Of a stretch of 64,000 nt of DNA, positions 9,912 through 19,687 are shown one piece after another. The notes under the pieces are model-generated. The model did no database searches. It was not told the origin of the DNA and was given only the letters and a program-made list of their open reading frames with translations. Source of the stretch: Prolixibacteraceae bacterium (GTDB lineage Bacteria > Bacteroidota > Bacteroidia > Bacteroidales > Prolixibacteraceae); the NCBI GenBank assembly GCA_021740385.1, contig JAIOZY010000007.1, forward strand, positions 62,001 to 126,000. The letters are read 5' to 3'. Positions within the stretch are counted from its first letter, which is position 1, and every line of letters starts with the position of its first letter. A program made the translations under genes and the position numbers.

Positions 9912-10982
9912 TTACCAGGTGAAACCAACACGGATAAAAAACTGATCGGTAGCGCGCACAGGGTTTGGAATATCGGCATTTATACCGTTTTCCTTCAGGC
10001 AATTAATGTAGTCCAGATTTTGTGGCAACGAAAGATTTGTGAAACGGTAACCGATATCGAACGACAGGTCGCGCCCCCTTGTTTTCCACAAGTCGAAACC
10101 AACGCCAATGCCCCAAAAGGTTGATGTAAGCTCGTTTTTATAGGTAAAAGGGATGTTACCCAGGGCGTCGTATGCGGTTCCGATATCGCCAAAAAGGTAG
10201 AATGCATTGCAGTTGCGCCACAGCGGGGTTGTAATGTCGTTAAAAGTAAACCGGGGATGAATCGACAGGGGAATGTACAAGCCGCCATCAACAGGCCATA
10301 TTCCCAACATGGGCCCAAGGTTTAGGCTGTGGTTATCGCCAATTTTGAACAGACGGGGAAGCAATGCTGCTTCAAGGCCCAATGTGATAATGGTTCCGTT
10401 TGGTGAGCCTATGGTCCCCAGCGACGAAAATTTCCGGTTGTAAACCGCATCGCCCTCTGGGCCGGGGTAGGTGATCGATTCTTCGGTGAGCCACCAGGGC
10501 CTGAAGCCCAACATGCCACGGGTTTCAATTTTAATGGCATTTCGATAACGGTTGCAGGCTAATTTGCCCTCGGGCGGTTGCGGTATGTATTCAACCGGGG
10601 CAACATCAATGTCGGAAGTGGTTGTGATTTTTTTGATTTTCCCGGGATCGATAATGTGAACTTTCGCTTTAACAAACTGCTCAAGTTCGTCACCTCCCAT
10701 TAAATAAGGTGTTTCGTTGTCACAATCAATTACATACAGTTCTTCTTTGTTCTTTTTTCGTTCTAACAGTATCGGCGGAAAATAACTTTGAAAACTGCTT
10801 TTCCCCGTTCCGGGCAGCGTAGAGTTCAATTCCACATTGTAAAGTGTTTTGTTATCGTATTCGCACAAAACACACTTGCCGGGAGCACATGAGTGATTAA
10901 TAAAAGCAAATGTCAGGATCAGAATAAAAATCAGAGTCCTGCCTGGGTGAGGTTTTCGCAAAAGAGGAATTATTCTTTTCAT
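9912..10982 (-). CDS. Exported barrel-like protein with N-terminal Cys-rich segment
   Basis: A 356-residue protein with an N-terminal hydrophobic segment ending in INHSC, a possible lipobox, followed by a CVLCEY motif. From about residue 170 the sequence shows alternating amphipathic strands with aromatic ends (GIGVGFDLW, SFDIGYRFTNL) and terminates in FFIRVGFTW. This is typical of an outer-membrane beta-barrel whose last strand ends in an aromatic residue. A barrel that also carries a lipobox is unusual; the Cys may instead be structural. It is the first gene of the three-gene cluster running left to 4511, and 106 bp separate it from the next start. Confidence 0.65.
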   Translation of the reverse strand: MKRIIPLLRKPHPGRTLIFILILTFAFINHSCAPGKCVLCEYDNKTLYNVELNSTLPGTGKSSFQSYFPPILLERKKNKEELYVIDCDNETPYLMGGDELEQFVKAKVHIIDPGKIKKITTTSDIDVAPVEYIPQPPEGKLACNRYRNAIKIETRGMLGFRPWWLTEESITYPGPEGDAVYNRKFSSLGTIGSPNGTIITLGLEAALLPRLFKIGDNHSLNLGPMLGIWPVDGGLYIPLSIHPRFTFNDITTPLWRNCNAFYLFGDIGTAYDALGNIPFTYKNELTSTFWGIGVGFDLWKTRGRDLSFDIGYRFTNLSLPQNLDYINCLKENGINADIPNPVRATDQFFIRVGFTW

Positions 10983-11252
10983 ATATCGCTTGTGTTGCCT
11001 GTTTGTTTTTACAGAATGATTATCTCTTAAAACTATGTAAATATTTAAAGATGCTAAAATTTATTTTATCATAATGATGTTTTTTTTAATGAAGTATCCT
11101 TTTGAAGTGATGAAATGGTTGTTTGAATTAATAAAAAAATAAAACGGATATGTATTGGTAACAACGTAACCGACCCCTCACCCTAAAAAACTTCAATTAT
11201 TCATGGCAACAATGCCCGTTGTTTAGTAAATTTAACGTTGAAAAATGTTTTT

Positions 11253-13103
11253 ATGGAAGTAAACACACCAAATACGCTTTATCCGAACACCCGGTCGTCG
11301 CGGTTTTTTGGCGGCGATGCATTTACCCGGCTTGTAATGCACCTTATGAAAATGAAAAAGGTGAACAGGGTTTATACCGATCTTGCCGGAGAATCGGGCA
11401 TGGGGTTTATCGATAAATTGCTTGAAACCCTCGATATCAGGTTTGAAGTTGATGAAGGCGACTTGGCCAAAATTCCCACAGATGGCGCTTTTATTACAGT
11501 TTCGAACCACCCATTTGGAGGGCTTGATGGGATGTTGCTGATAAAAATCCTATCGGAGAAGCGTCCCGATGTAAAAATTCTTGCCAGTTCGTTGCTCAAA
11601 AAAATTACCCCGTTAAACGATTTTTTTCTCTTCGATGCCAATGAAGAACCTTTAGCGATAGCCATAAAAATGCGGAAAAACATTCGGGTTTCGCTTGAGC
11701 ATTTATCCTCGGGCGGGTGCCTCGGTATTTTCCCTGCCGGCGAAGTGTCGGGGTACGACCTGTATTACAACATCAGCGACCAGGAGTGGCAATTCCCCAT
11801 TATAAAACTCATCAAAAAAGCCCATGTGCCGGTGCTTCCTGTTTATTTCAGTGGTTCCAATTCAAGGTTGTTCCACCTTTTGGGTATGATCAACCCCCAG
11901 CTACAGGATATTAAGCTGCCCAGTGAGCTTTTCAATAAAAAGAATAAAGTTATTACCGTACGGATCGGGCAAGCCATCCGACCGGCCGAAATTGATGGGT
12001 TTACCGATGTGCATCAGTTTGGCCGATACCTGCGTGCAAAAACTTACAGCCTGGGAGCTTATGCAAATGTTGAAGTGAAAAAATTTTTCAGGCTTTCTCC
12101 GGTCCGAAAAATCTCAAAACAGGAAGAAGTGGCTATTCCTGTCGATCGTTCTTTACTGGTTGATGAAATTGGGCAAATAAAAACCAATTATAGCCTTTTC
12201 AGTCTGAAAAATTACACGGTGTTTTGCGTACCTTCAAAGCTTATACCTAATATTCTCAACGAAATTGGCAGGCTTCGGGAGATAACTTTCAGGTTGGTAG
12301 GTGAAGGTACAAACCGGTCGATCGATATTGACGAATACGACCTTTATTACAACCAGTTATTTATTTGGGATAACGATGAAAATTGCATTGTTGGGGCTTA
12401 CCGTATTGGAAAGGGCAACGATATTTTGCACCAGTTTGGAATGCATGGTTTTTACATCAAAAGCCTTTTCCGTATTCGCCCAAAATTTAAACCGGTATTG
12501 AAACAATCGCTCGAACTGGGGCGTTCGTTTGTTGTTAAGGAGTACCAGCGTAAACCGCTCCCGTTGTTTATGCTTTGGAAGGGGTTGCTTTATTTCCTTT
12601 TAAAGAACCCACAATACCGTTACCTGTTGGGGCCGGTTAGCATCAGCAACAATTATTCGCCAGTGTCGAAAGACAGCATTATACGGTTTATCACCATAAA
12701 TTATTACAACCGCGACCTGGCTAAATATATCAGGCCCAGAAAGGCTTACCGCTTTGTTAGTGAGAACCCCGAGGTAAACCTTTTAATAGAAAATGCCGGG
12801 GGCGATTTAAATAAATTCGATAAGCTTATTGGCGATATTGATAAAATGAACAGCGGAATTCCGGTATTGTTGAAAAAATACCTTAGCCTGAATGCGAAAA
12901 TACTGGCTTTCAACGTCGATCCGAATTTTAACAATTGCCTCGACGGGTTAATCATCCTTGATGTGTACGATGTACCGCAAAACACCATCGAGTCGCTTTC
13001 GAAAGAGGTGAATGACGGGTCGATACTCGAACGTTTTTACTCGAGCAGGGAACTGACAAATGTTGAATCGAAGAGCGATTTACAAGTAAAAAACAAAAAA
13101 TAA
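11253..13103 (+). CDS. olsF: OlsF-like bifunctional acyltransferase (ornithine/glycine-type aminolipid synthesis)
   Basis: Starting at ATG 11253 gives 616 residues; a TTG 15 bp upstream is less likely. The N-terminal third has a PlsC-type acyltransferase signature, SNHPFGGLDG (His about 86, Asp about 92), and FPAGEVS as the later motif. From about residue 330 the sequence matches the OlsB/GNAT type: ITFRLVGEG, an acidic IDIDEYDLYYNQLF stretch and GAYRIGKG. Fusion of an O-acyltransferase and an N-acyltransferase is the OlsF arrangement, which makes ornithine lipids from an amino acid and acyl-ACP; in Bacteroides the related GlsB/GlsA pair makes glycine lipids. The amino acid used here cannot be told from sequence. 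A CDGSH gene follows after 7 bp. Confidence 0.75.
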   Translation: MEVNTPNTLYPNTRSSRFFGGDAFTRLVMHLMKMKKVNRVYTDLAGESGMGFIDKLLETLDIRFEVDEGDLAKIPTDGAFITVSNHPFGGLDGMLLIKILSEKRPDVKILASSLLKKITPLNDFFLFDANEEPLAIAIKMRKNIRVSLEHLSSGGCLGIFPAGEVSGYDLYYNISDQEWQFPIIKLIKKAHVPVLPVYFSGSNSRLFHLLGMINPQLQDIKLPSELFNKKNKVITVRIGQAIRPAEIDGFTDVHQFGRYLRAKTYSLGAYANVEVKKFFRLSPVRKISKQEEVAIPVDRSLLVDEIGQIKTNYSLFSLKNYTVFCVPSKLIPNILNEIGRLREITFRLVGEGTNRSIDIDEYDLYYNQLFIWDNDENCIVGAYRIGKGNDILHQFGMHGFYIKSLFRIRPKFKPVLKQSLELGRSFVVKEYQRKPLPLFMLWKGLLYFLLKNPQYRYLLGPVSISNNYSPVSKDSIIRFITINYYNRDLAKYIRPRKAYRFVSENPEVNLLIENAGGDLNKFDKLIGDIDKMNSGIPVLLKKYLSLNAKILAFNVDPNFNNCLDGLIILDVYDVPQNTIESLSKEVNDGSILERFYSSRELTNVESKSDLQVKNKK

Positions 13104-13110
13104 ATGTATT

Positions 13111-13347
13111 ATGGAAAAACCAAGAATTGCTGAAAAAGCACCGGCTGCCGTTGAGCTCAAGCCCGGTAAATATTTCTGGTGTGCCTGCGGGCACAGTAAA
13201 AACCAGCCCTTTTGCGATGGTTCGCACAAAGACACAGGCATTACACCTGTTCCTTTCGAGGTAGAAGAAAAGAAAACCTACTACTTGTGCCAGTGCAAAC
13301 AAACTAAAAACAAACCGTTTTGCGACGGGACTCACCGGAGTTTGTAA
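13111..13347 (+). CDS. Tandem CDGSH iron-sulfur protein
   Basis: A 78-residue protein with two CDGSH-type 2Fe-2S sites: C24, C26, C35, H39 (CDGSH) and C60, C62, C71, H75 (CDGTH). Each has the 3-Cys/1-His ligand set of mitoNEET-like proteins. The duplicated form resembles CISD3 and bacterial homologues. There is no membrane anchor, so it is probably cytoplasmic. It is likely co-transcribed with the upstream acyltransferase (7-bp gap). A specific redox partner is not evident. Confidence 0.9.
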   Translation: MEKPRIAEKAPAAVELKPGKYFWCACGHSKNQPFCDGSHKDTGITPVPFEVEEKKTYYLCQCKQTKNKPFCDGTHRSL

Positions 13348-13454
13348 ATTCCAGTTTCCAAATTCCAAATTTCAAAGAGGCAGTTGGACGAAGTTGGAAA
13401 GGGAAAGGCCCAAAGCGGTAAGACTAAATGTTGACTATTAAAACAGTTGCCGAT

Positions 13455-14168
13455 TTACGCTTCCCTGAAGTATTCTTTGTTGGCCTTGCAAACAGGGCAT
13501 TCAAAATCATCGGGCAAATCTTCAAAAGGGGTTCCCGGGGGTATGCCCATCTCTGGTTCGCCCACTTCCGGGTCGTAGGTATAGCCGCAAATGGTGCAGA
13601 CGTATTCTGCGTGAGTTTCTGTTGGTTTTGTTGGCTCAGGACGTTCTCCCATAAGCTTTTCGGGGTCGATATACGTTGGTGCGTTTTTCGGTGCAAGCAT
13701 TTTGTAATGCGTGTGATAATGATCGTAGGTGAGGGCGGGTTGGTCATTCAACTTTTCAGCGGTTGCCACTTCCCCTATAAAAAGGATGTGGGTACCGCAA
13801 TCAAGCTGGTTGGTAATGTTGCATTCAAATGTGGCAATGCACGATTCTGTTACAACGGGTATACCCAGTTTCCCGGTAGTACATTTGTATTTTGAAAAAT
13901 TATCGGTATCGCGTGTTGTTTTAAAACCAAAGTCGCTGATAATTTCCGTGTCAAGGTCTTTTTGCAGTACCGAAAGGGAAAACTTACGGCTTTTTTCAAT
14001 GATTCCACAGGTGAAATTATTTTTATTGCAGCTGATGGCAATTGTTTTTGGTTCCGATGTTACCTGAAAGCCTGTATTGCCTACGTAGCCGGCTTTTTGT
14101 GCTTCAAATTCCGAGCAGATAATATAGAGTCCGTACGACAATTTGTGAAACGATTTTACGTCAATCAT
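13455..14168 (-). CDS. Flavin reductase-like domain fused to rubredoxin (high molecular weight rubredoxin)
   Basis: A 237-residue protein. Residues 1-160 are a flavoredoxin/flavin reductase split-barrel domain that would bind FMN. Residues 186-237 are a rubredoxin with C191, C194 (CTICGY) and C224, C227 (CPVC) as iron ligands. The two-domain layout matches Hrb of Moorella, an NAD(P)H:rubredoxin partner that feeds diiron flavoproteins in O2 or NO detoxification. It lies 11 bp downstream of an SDR epimerase gene and is probably co-transcribed with it. Confidence 0.88.
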   Translation of the reverse strand: MIDVKSFHKLSYGLYIICSEFEAQKAGYVGNTGFQVTSEPKTIAISCNKNNFTCGIIEKSRKFSLSVLQKDLDTEIISDFGFKTTRDTDNFSKYKCTTGKLGIPVVTESCIATFECNITNQLDCGTHILFIGEVATAEKLNDQPALTYDHYHTHYKMLAPKNAPTYIDPEKLMGERPEPTKPTETHAEYVCTICGYTYDPEVGEPEMGIPPGTPFEDLPDDFECPVCKANKEYFREA

Positions 14169-14179
14169 ATTTGTGAATA

Positions 14180-15052
14180 TTATTTGTTGCCTTTGTTTAA
14201 TATCTCATTTAAAGCACTTTCGATGCTGGGGAACTGGAAAACAAACCCCAGTTTTGTTAGTTGCGAGGGATAATACGTTGCACCGTTAATCATGATGCAT
14301 GCGGCCTTTCCGTACAACAATCTTAGCGCAAAGGGAGGGATGGTCAAAAAAGCAGGGCGTTTTATTGTATTTCCCAAAATGTGGGTGAATTCTTTGTTGG
14401 TTAATGGGTTCGGGGTGGTGAAATTGAAAATACCGGATGCTTTTTCATTATCAATAATGAATTGTATAGCCTGAACCACATCTTTAATATGTATCCAGGT
14501 CATGATTTGTTTTCCGTTTCCAATACGGCCGCCAAGTCCAAATTTGAATACTTTCATTAAGGTGTTTAATGCCCCGCCGTTTTTGTCGAGTACCATGCCA
14601 AGCCTTACAATGGCTAACCTTACAGATGGGTTTACCAGGTCATCGGCTTCGGCTTCCCATTTAGAAACAACTTCGGCCAGGAAACCGTTTCCTTTTTCGG
14701 TGGTAAACTCATCGTAAATCTTGAATTTGTCGTCGGGGTAAATGCCCGTTGCCGAGGCCGATATGAATGTTTTTTTTGGTATTTCGTAAGGGAGGCTGTT
14801 TAAAATCGAAACAATTTTATGCGTTGTTCGTGTTCTGCTTTCAAGAATTTTTTTTCTGTTTTTTTTTGTCCAGCGTACAAAAATGGGCGCACCGGCCAGG
14901 TTTATAATTGCATTAGCGGATATGATTTTTTCTTTCCAGGTTTCCGTGCTTTCATCACGTTTTAGCGCAAAGCATTCGTGCCCACTGCGAACGAAATGGG
15001 CAGTTATTGCTTTTCCGATTAAACCACTGGCTCCTGTTATTGCAACTTTCAT
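14180..15052 (-). CDS. TIGR01777-family epimerase (SDR superfamily, YfcH-like)
   Basis: A 290-residue protein with N-terminal Rossmann motif [11 protein letters not shown], matching the NAD(P)-binding TGxxGxxG of extended SDRs. It also has the [10 protein letters not shown] motif and a C-terminal DUF1731-like region ([18 protein letters not shown]). The family is annotated as nucleoside-diphosphate-sugar epimerase, but its substrate is unknown. It precedes the rubredoxin fusion gene in a probable two-gene operon. Confidence 0.88.
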   Translation of the reverse strand: MKVAITGASGLIGKAITAHFVRSGHECFALKRDESTETWKEKIISANAIINLAGAPIFVRWTKKNRKKILESRTRTTHKIVSILNSLPYEIPKKTFISASATGIYPDDKFKIYDEFTTEKGNGFLAEVVSKWEAEADDLVNPSVRLAIVRLGMVLDKNGGALNTLMKVFKFGLGGRIGNGKQIMTWIHIKDVVQAIQFIIDNEKASGIFNFTTPNPLTNKEFTHILGNTIKRPAFLTIPPFALRLLYGKAACIMINGATYYPSQLTKLGFVFQFPSIESALNEILNKGNK

Positions 15053-15127
15053 GTTACATTTTTAATGAAACGACAATATAAGGCATTTTTATCATGTGGT
15101 CAATTGATTTTGTGACGGAAGAAAAAA

Positions 15128-16969
15128 ATGAAATATTCTTTTGAACACAGTGGCAAAGGTTTATTTTTGTTCAACACTGTAAAAGTAATGAACCGATTTC
15201 AAACAACTTTGGAAAAATTTCACCGGTGGAGGAACAAAAACCTCAGCACCAAAACTTTTGTTGTACTTTTAAGCATTATTATTGGTGTTATATCGGGTTT
15301 TGTTGCTGTGCTTATTAAAAACTCGGTTAGGCTGATGCACAATTTGGTCAATGGCATTTTTGCCGAGAGCATGCACAACTACCTTTATTTTATTTATCCA
15401 CTTGTTGGAATTACCCTGGTTGTATTGTTTATCCGGTTTGTTTTGCGTAAACCGGTAAGGCATGGTGTTCCCAATGTTTTGTACAGCATATCGAAGCGAA
15501 AAGGATACATTAGCAGGCATAATCTTTATTCTTCCATTGTTACTTCGGCACTGACGGTAGGTTTTGGCGGGTCGGTTGGGCTTGAAGGCCCAACGGTTAC
15601 TACCGGGGCGGCTTTTGGTTCGCAACTAAGCCGTTTTTTCCGGCTCGAGTACAAGTATGTAATGCTTATGCTGGCCTGTGCCTGTGCCGGATCGATGGCA
15701 GCCATTTTCAAAGCACCCATTGCTGCCATTGTTTTTGCCGTTGAGGTGATCATGATCGACCTTACAACTTTTTCACTGGTGCCCTTGTTATTGTCTTCCT
15801 CTTCGGCTGTATTAATATCATACCTGTTCCTCGGTATGGATGTGTTGTACCCTTTCCAGGTAAAAAATGTTTTCGAACTTTCGAGTTTCCCTTACTACAT
15901 TGTGCTTGGAATACTTGCCGGCCTTGTTTCCGCTTTCTTTATTAAAGGTTACGTTTACAGCGAAAAACTATTTTCAAAACTTAAAAACCGAACTACACGT
16001 TTACTGGTGGGCGGTCTTGCCCTTGGGATGCTTATCTTTCTTTTTCCATCGCTTTACGGCGAGGGATATGATGCCATAAATAAAGGACTTGCAGGGAATT
16101 TAAATTACCTTTTCGATAAAAGCCTTTTTGTGCCTCTTAGCGATCAGTTTTACATGGTGTTGTTGTTGCTTGTTTCAGTAGTGTTGCTGAAAGTGGTTGC
16201 AACATCGGCAACATTTGGTGCCGGAGGCGTTGGGGGTATTTTTGCCCCTACTTTGTTTATGGGGGTCAATACGGGCTTGTTTTTTGGCCTTTTTTGCAAA
16301 GAGGTGTTGAAATTAGGAAATGTTGATACATCGAATTTTGCGCTGATGGGGATGGGAGGACTTATTGCCGGTGTTTTACATGCCCCTCTGACCGGTATTT
16401 TCCTTATTGCCGATATTTCGGGCGGTTACAAATTGTTTGTCCCGCTAATGATTACAGCAACATTTTCGTACCTTACAGTCAGGGCATTTACACCCAATTC
16501 GGTATATGCTATTCAGTTGGCTCAACGTAAACAATTAGTAACACATCATAAAGATAAACACGTGTTATCGATTATGAATGTTCCTGATTTAATCGAAAAT
16601 GATTTTGTTATTTTGCCTCCCGATGGAAAATTGCGTGACCTGGTGAACGCCATTTCCGTGTCGCACCGGAATCTTTTTCCCATTGTTGAAAGTGATGGAA
16701 CAATGCTGGGCATGGTTAAAATGGACGATGTGCGGCACTTAATTTTTAAACAGGAAGTGTACGATACCATTAGTTTGAAAGAGCTGATGTACATGCCGGA
16801 ACATTACATATCGCCACGCGATTCGATGGACGAAGTGGCGCATAAGTTCGAATCGAGCGGCAGGTATAACCTGGCCGTAATGGACAACGGGAAATACCTG
16901 GGATTCATTTCCAAGGCAAATGTGTTTTCCGATTACAGAAAGCACGTTGAAGATATGTCGCATGATTAA
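15128..16969 (+). CDS. CLC-family chloride channel/transporter with C-terminal CBS pair
   Basis: A 613-residue protein. About ten to twelve hydrophobic helices follow an N-terminal basic stretch. The CLC selectivity motif appears as FGGSVGLEGPTV, with the gating glutamate present, and GAGGVGGIFAPTLFMG forms the later pore motif. Residues from about 460 on form two CBS domains (NDFVILPPDGKLRDLVNAIS; YISPRDSMDEVAHKFE) that would sense adenine nucleotides. A later start at 15188 (MNRFQTT) is possible. It sits in the inner membrane; whether it is a channel or an H+/Cl- exchanger is not decidable here. Confidence 0.92.
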   Translation: MKYSFEHSGKGLFLFNTVKVMNRFQTTLEKFHRWRNKNLSTKTFVVLLSIIIGVISGFVAVLIKNSVRLMHNLVNGIFAESMHNYLYFIYPLVGITLVVLFIRFVLRKPVRHGVPNVLYSISKRKGYISRHNLYSSIVTSALTVGFGGSVGLEGPTVTTGAAFGSQLSRFFRLEYKYVMLMLACACAGSMAAIFKAPIAAIVFAVEVIMIDLTTFSLVPLLLSSSSAVLISYLFLGMDVLYPFQVKNVFELSSFPYYIVLGILAGLVSAFFIKGYVYSEKLFSKLKNRTTRLLVGGLALGMLIFLFPSLYGEGYDAINKGLAGNLNYLFDKSLFVPLSDQFYMVLLLLVSVVLLKVVATSATFGAGGVGGIFAPTLFMGVNTGLFFGLFCKEVLKLGNVDTSNFALMGMGGLIAGVLHAPLTGIFLIADISGGYKLFVPLMITATFSYLTVRAFTPNSVYAIQLAQRKQLVTHHKDKHVLSIMNVPDLIENDFVILPPDGKLRDLVNAISVSHRNLFPIVESDGTMLGMVKMDDVRHLIFKQEVYDTISLKELMYMPEHYISPRDSMDEVAHKFESSGRYNLAVMDNGKYLGFISKANVFSDYRKHVEDMSHD

Positions 16970-16993
16970 GTACTGGATACTGGATAATGGATG

Positions 16994-17082
16994 CTGGCTC
17001 TGCCCTCCGTAGCCTCGGCGGAGGAGGGATGCTCGATATTGGATACTGGCTCTGCCCTCCGTAGCCTCGGCGGAGGAGGGAT
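16994..17082. repeat. Duplicated 37-bp intergenic repeat with hairpin
   Basis: Two identical 37-bp copies lie at 16994-17030 and 17046-17082, 52 bp apart, each holding a CCTCCG...CGGAGG inverted repeat (ccctccgtag ... ggaggaggg). They are flanked by many short ggatactgg/ggataatgg direct repeats, from 16970 to 17110. This looks like an extragenic palindromic element rather than a gene. Confidence 0.8.
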
Positions 17083-17190
17083 AATGGATGCTGGATAATG
17101 GATACTGGATGCACTATATCCAATGTTTTTTAAAGAAGTTGTAAATATTAAAAACCCGGTATTGGGAACCGGGAATCAAAAAAATTGAAT

Positions 17191-18090
17191 ATGAAACCTA
17201 CATTAGTGATTTTAGCTGCCGGAATGGGCAGCCGGTACGGAGGATTGAAACAGTTGGATGAAATTGGCCCCAACGGCGAGGCAATTATCGATTATTCATT
17301 GTACGATGCCATCAGGGCCGGGTTCGGTAAAGTGGTGTTTATCATCAGGCGCGATTTTGAAGAGGCATTCAGGTCGCGTTTCGAAAGCAAGCTGGCAGGC
17401 AAAATCGATGTTGAATATGTTTTTCAGGAACTGAACGACCTGCCTGAAGGCTATTCTGTGCCCCCGGGGCGACAAAAGCCATGGGGTACCGCCCATGCCA
17501 TACTTTCGGCACGGAAAGTTGTAAAGACTCCGTTTGCAGCCATAAATGCCGACGATTTTTATGGCCTTGAAGCTTACGAAACTGTTGTTGGTTTTCTTAC
17601 TTCGGCTGCAAGCGAAAACAATTGGGCAATGGTTGGCTACCGCATGGATAAAACCTTGTCGGAAAATGGCACGGTTTCGCGCGGGCTTTGCATTACCGAT
17701 AAAAATCAGAACCTCAAAAGCATCGAAGAACTGACAAAAATTGGGATTGACCAGCAGGGGATTTATTATTCCAACAATGGCGAACGAAAAGTGTTGCAAT
17801 GTGATGAAACGGTTTCGATGAATTTTTGGGGCTTTCACCCTGAAATTTTCAGCTACCTTGAAAAAGGGTTTGTCGGTTTTTTGGATAAAGAGGGCAATGA
17901 ACCCAAATCGGAATTTTATATACCCATGCATGTTGGCGACCTGATAAATTCAGGAAAAATTAATGTGAAGGTTTTAACATGCAACGCGTCGTGGTTTGGT
18001 GTTACTTACCGCGAGGATAAACCCGTGGTGGTTGAAAAAATTAAGCAACTGATTAATTCAGGTAAATATCCGGCAACGTTGTGGGTTTAA
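17191..18090 (+). CDS. Sugar-phosphate nucleotidyltransferase family protein
   Basis: I start at ATG 17191 (299 residues), because MKPTLVILAAGMGSRYGG matches the family N-terminus; the in-frame TTG 6 bp upstream is less likely. The signature LAAGMGSRYGGLKQLD is the NTP-binding loop of GlmU/RmlA-type nucleotidyltransferases, and AINADDFYG supplies metal-binding aspartates. The enzyme probably makes an NDP-sugar or similar compound from a sugar-1-phosphate; the substrate is unknown. It has no same-operon partner. Confidence 0.85.
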   Translation: MKPTLVILAAGMGSRYGGLKQLDEIGPNGEAIIDYSLYDAIRAGFGKVVFIIRRDFEEAFRSRFESKLAGKIDVEYVFQELNDLPEGYSVPPGRQKPWGTAHAILSARKVVKTPFAAINADDFYGLEAYETVVGFLTSAASENNWAMVGYRMDKTLSENGTVSRGLCITDKNQNLKSIEELTKIGIDQQGIYYSNNGERKVLQCDETVSMNFWGFHPEIFSYLEKGFVGFLDKEGNEPKSEFYIPMHVGDLINSGKINVKVLTCNASWFGVTYREDKPVVVEKIKQLINSGKYPATLWV

Positions 18091-18347
18091 AAAATCCCGC
18101 TGTTTGCCTGAACAGCACCATTTCAATAATCCTTAAGTAAATTACGTAAACCTTGTGTTGTTAATGTTAATTTCATTTCAATAACCGGGGTTGTTTTTCT
18201 TCGCACTGTTTTTTTTGCAATCTTTGCAGTAATTTTCTGAAAATTTGAAAACCGGATTTAAGCCTGAAGGGCAAGCGAGCGGGCATCCCTTCCGGCCCGT
18301 GTTATTGATTATTAATCCCGCCTTTTATATAATTAAATTGTAAAAGA

Positions 18348-19661
18348 ATGAAAATTTTAAAATTTGGGGGTACCTCAGTAGGTTCTTCTGATAATATGCG
18401 GGCAGTAATGAAGATTATTACTGCCGAAAGGGAACCAAAAATTGTGGTTCTTTCTGCCATGTCGGGCACAACAAACTCACTTGTCGATATCAGTACCAAA
18501 CTTTACGATGGTGACAAAGATGGTTCAAAAACGTTGATAAACGAGTTGAAAAACAAACACCTTACCGTTGTTGAAGAACTTTACGAAAGTGAAGCTTTTA
18601 AACAGGAAGGATTAAAAGTTATTAACGAGCAATTTAATTTAATTTTACAACAAACCGAGGGGGAGTTTTCTGAAGTAAAAGAACAAATCATTCTTGCACA
18701 GGGCGAACTCATTTCCACGGCTTTGTTTACTTATCTTTTACAGGAAAAAGGTGTTAAAACCGCCTTGCTTCCTTCGCTCGATTTTATGCGGATTAATGAA
18801 GACAAACAGGCCGACCTGGATATGATTAAGGAGCTGATAAAACCCATCCTTGATAAGGCCGGACAGCAGGAGGTTTTTATTGCCCAGGGGTATATTTGCC
18901 GCAACGCAAAGGGCGATATTGACAACCTGCAACGTGGGGGGAGCGATTATACTGCAACATTATTAGGCGCAGCCCTCGGTGCTGTTGAGGTTCAAATCTG
19001 GACAGATATCGACGGTTTCCATAATAACGACCCGCGTTATGTCGATAACACAAAACGCATCGATAACCTTTTGTTTGTTGAAGCTGCCGAGTTGGCTTAT
19101 TTCGGGGCAAAAATTTTACACCCGTTAACAATATTGCCTGCAAAAGATGCCAACATTCCTGTAAGGCTTAAAAACACGATGGACCCGCAGGGTGAAGGCA
19201 CATTAATTTCGAACGAAACAACCATTTCGGGGTTGAAAGCAGTGGCTGCAAAAGACGGTATTACATCCATACGGATAATTTCGGACCGCATGCTTATGGC
19301 TTATGGTTTTTTACGGACTGTTTTCGATATTTTTGAAAAATATAAAACCTCAATCGATATCATTACAACCTCGGAGGTAGCCATATCCTTAAGTATCGAT
19401 AATGATAAGAACCTCAAAGAAATTCTTGCCGAGTTAAATAACTTTGGACAGGTTGAAGTTGAAACCGATTACTCTATTGTTTGTGTTGTTGGCGATATGG
19501 TATCGGAGGAAAAAGTATTTTCAAAACAAGTTTTCAGCACACTTGAGGGCATACCGGTAAGGATGATATCGTATGGCGGCAGCCGTTATAACATTTCTAT
19601 CCTGATAAAATCGAAGTACAAAAAAGAAACTCTTCAACGGCTTAATAAGTTGTTCGATTAG
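18348..19661 (+). CDS. lysC: Aspartate kinase (monofunctional)
   Basis: A 437-residue protein that phosphorylates aspartate in the first step of lysine, threonine and methionine synthesis. It opens with the KFGGTSVG kinase motif and carries QRGGSDYTATLLGAAL and WTDIDGFHNNDPR, both canonical in amino acid kinases. The last 150 or so residues form ACT domains (ITSIRIISDRM..., YSIVCVVGDMV), which bind feedback effectors. It is not fused to homoserine dehydrogenase. The gene lies alone and converges with the phosphatase-like gene at 19688. Confidence 0.93.
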   Translation: MKILKFGGTSVGSSDNMRAVMKIITAEREPKIVVLSAMSGTTNSLVDISTKLYDGDKDGSKTLINELKNKHLTVVEELYESEAFKQEGLKVINEQFNLILQQTEGEFSEVKEQIILAQGELISTALFTYLLQEKGVKTALLPSLDFMRINEDKQADLDMIKELIKPILDKAGQQEVFIAQGYICRNAKGDIDNLQRGGSDYTATLLGAALGAVEVQIWTDIDGFHNNDPRYVDNTKRIDNLLFVEAAELAYFGAKILHPLTILPAKDANIPVRLKNTMDPQGEGTLISNETTISGLKAVAAKDGITSIRIISDRMLMAYGFLRTVFDIFEKYKTSIDIITTSEVAISLSIDNDKNLKEILAELNNFGQVEVETDYSIVCVVGDMVSEEKVFSKQVFSTLEGIPVRMISYGGSRYNISILIKSKYKKETLQRLNKLFD

Positions 19662-19687
19662 CCCACAGGAGAAGGTTTTGACAACGG

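Noticed and set aside
18091-18347. Riboswitch upstream of lysC
   Set aside because: No lysine-riboswitch-like conserved core seen; only weak hairpins and a one-mismatch -7 box (AATCTTTG) are present.
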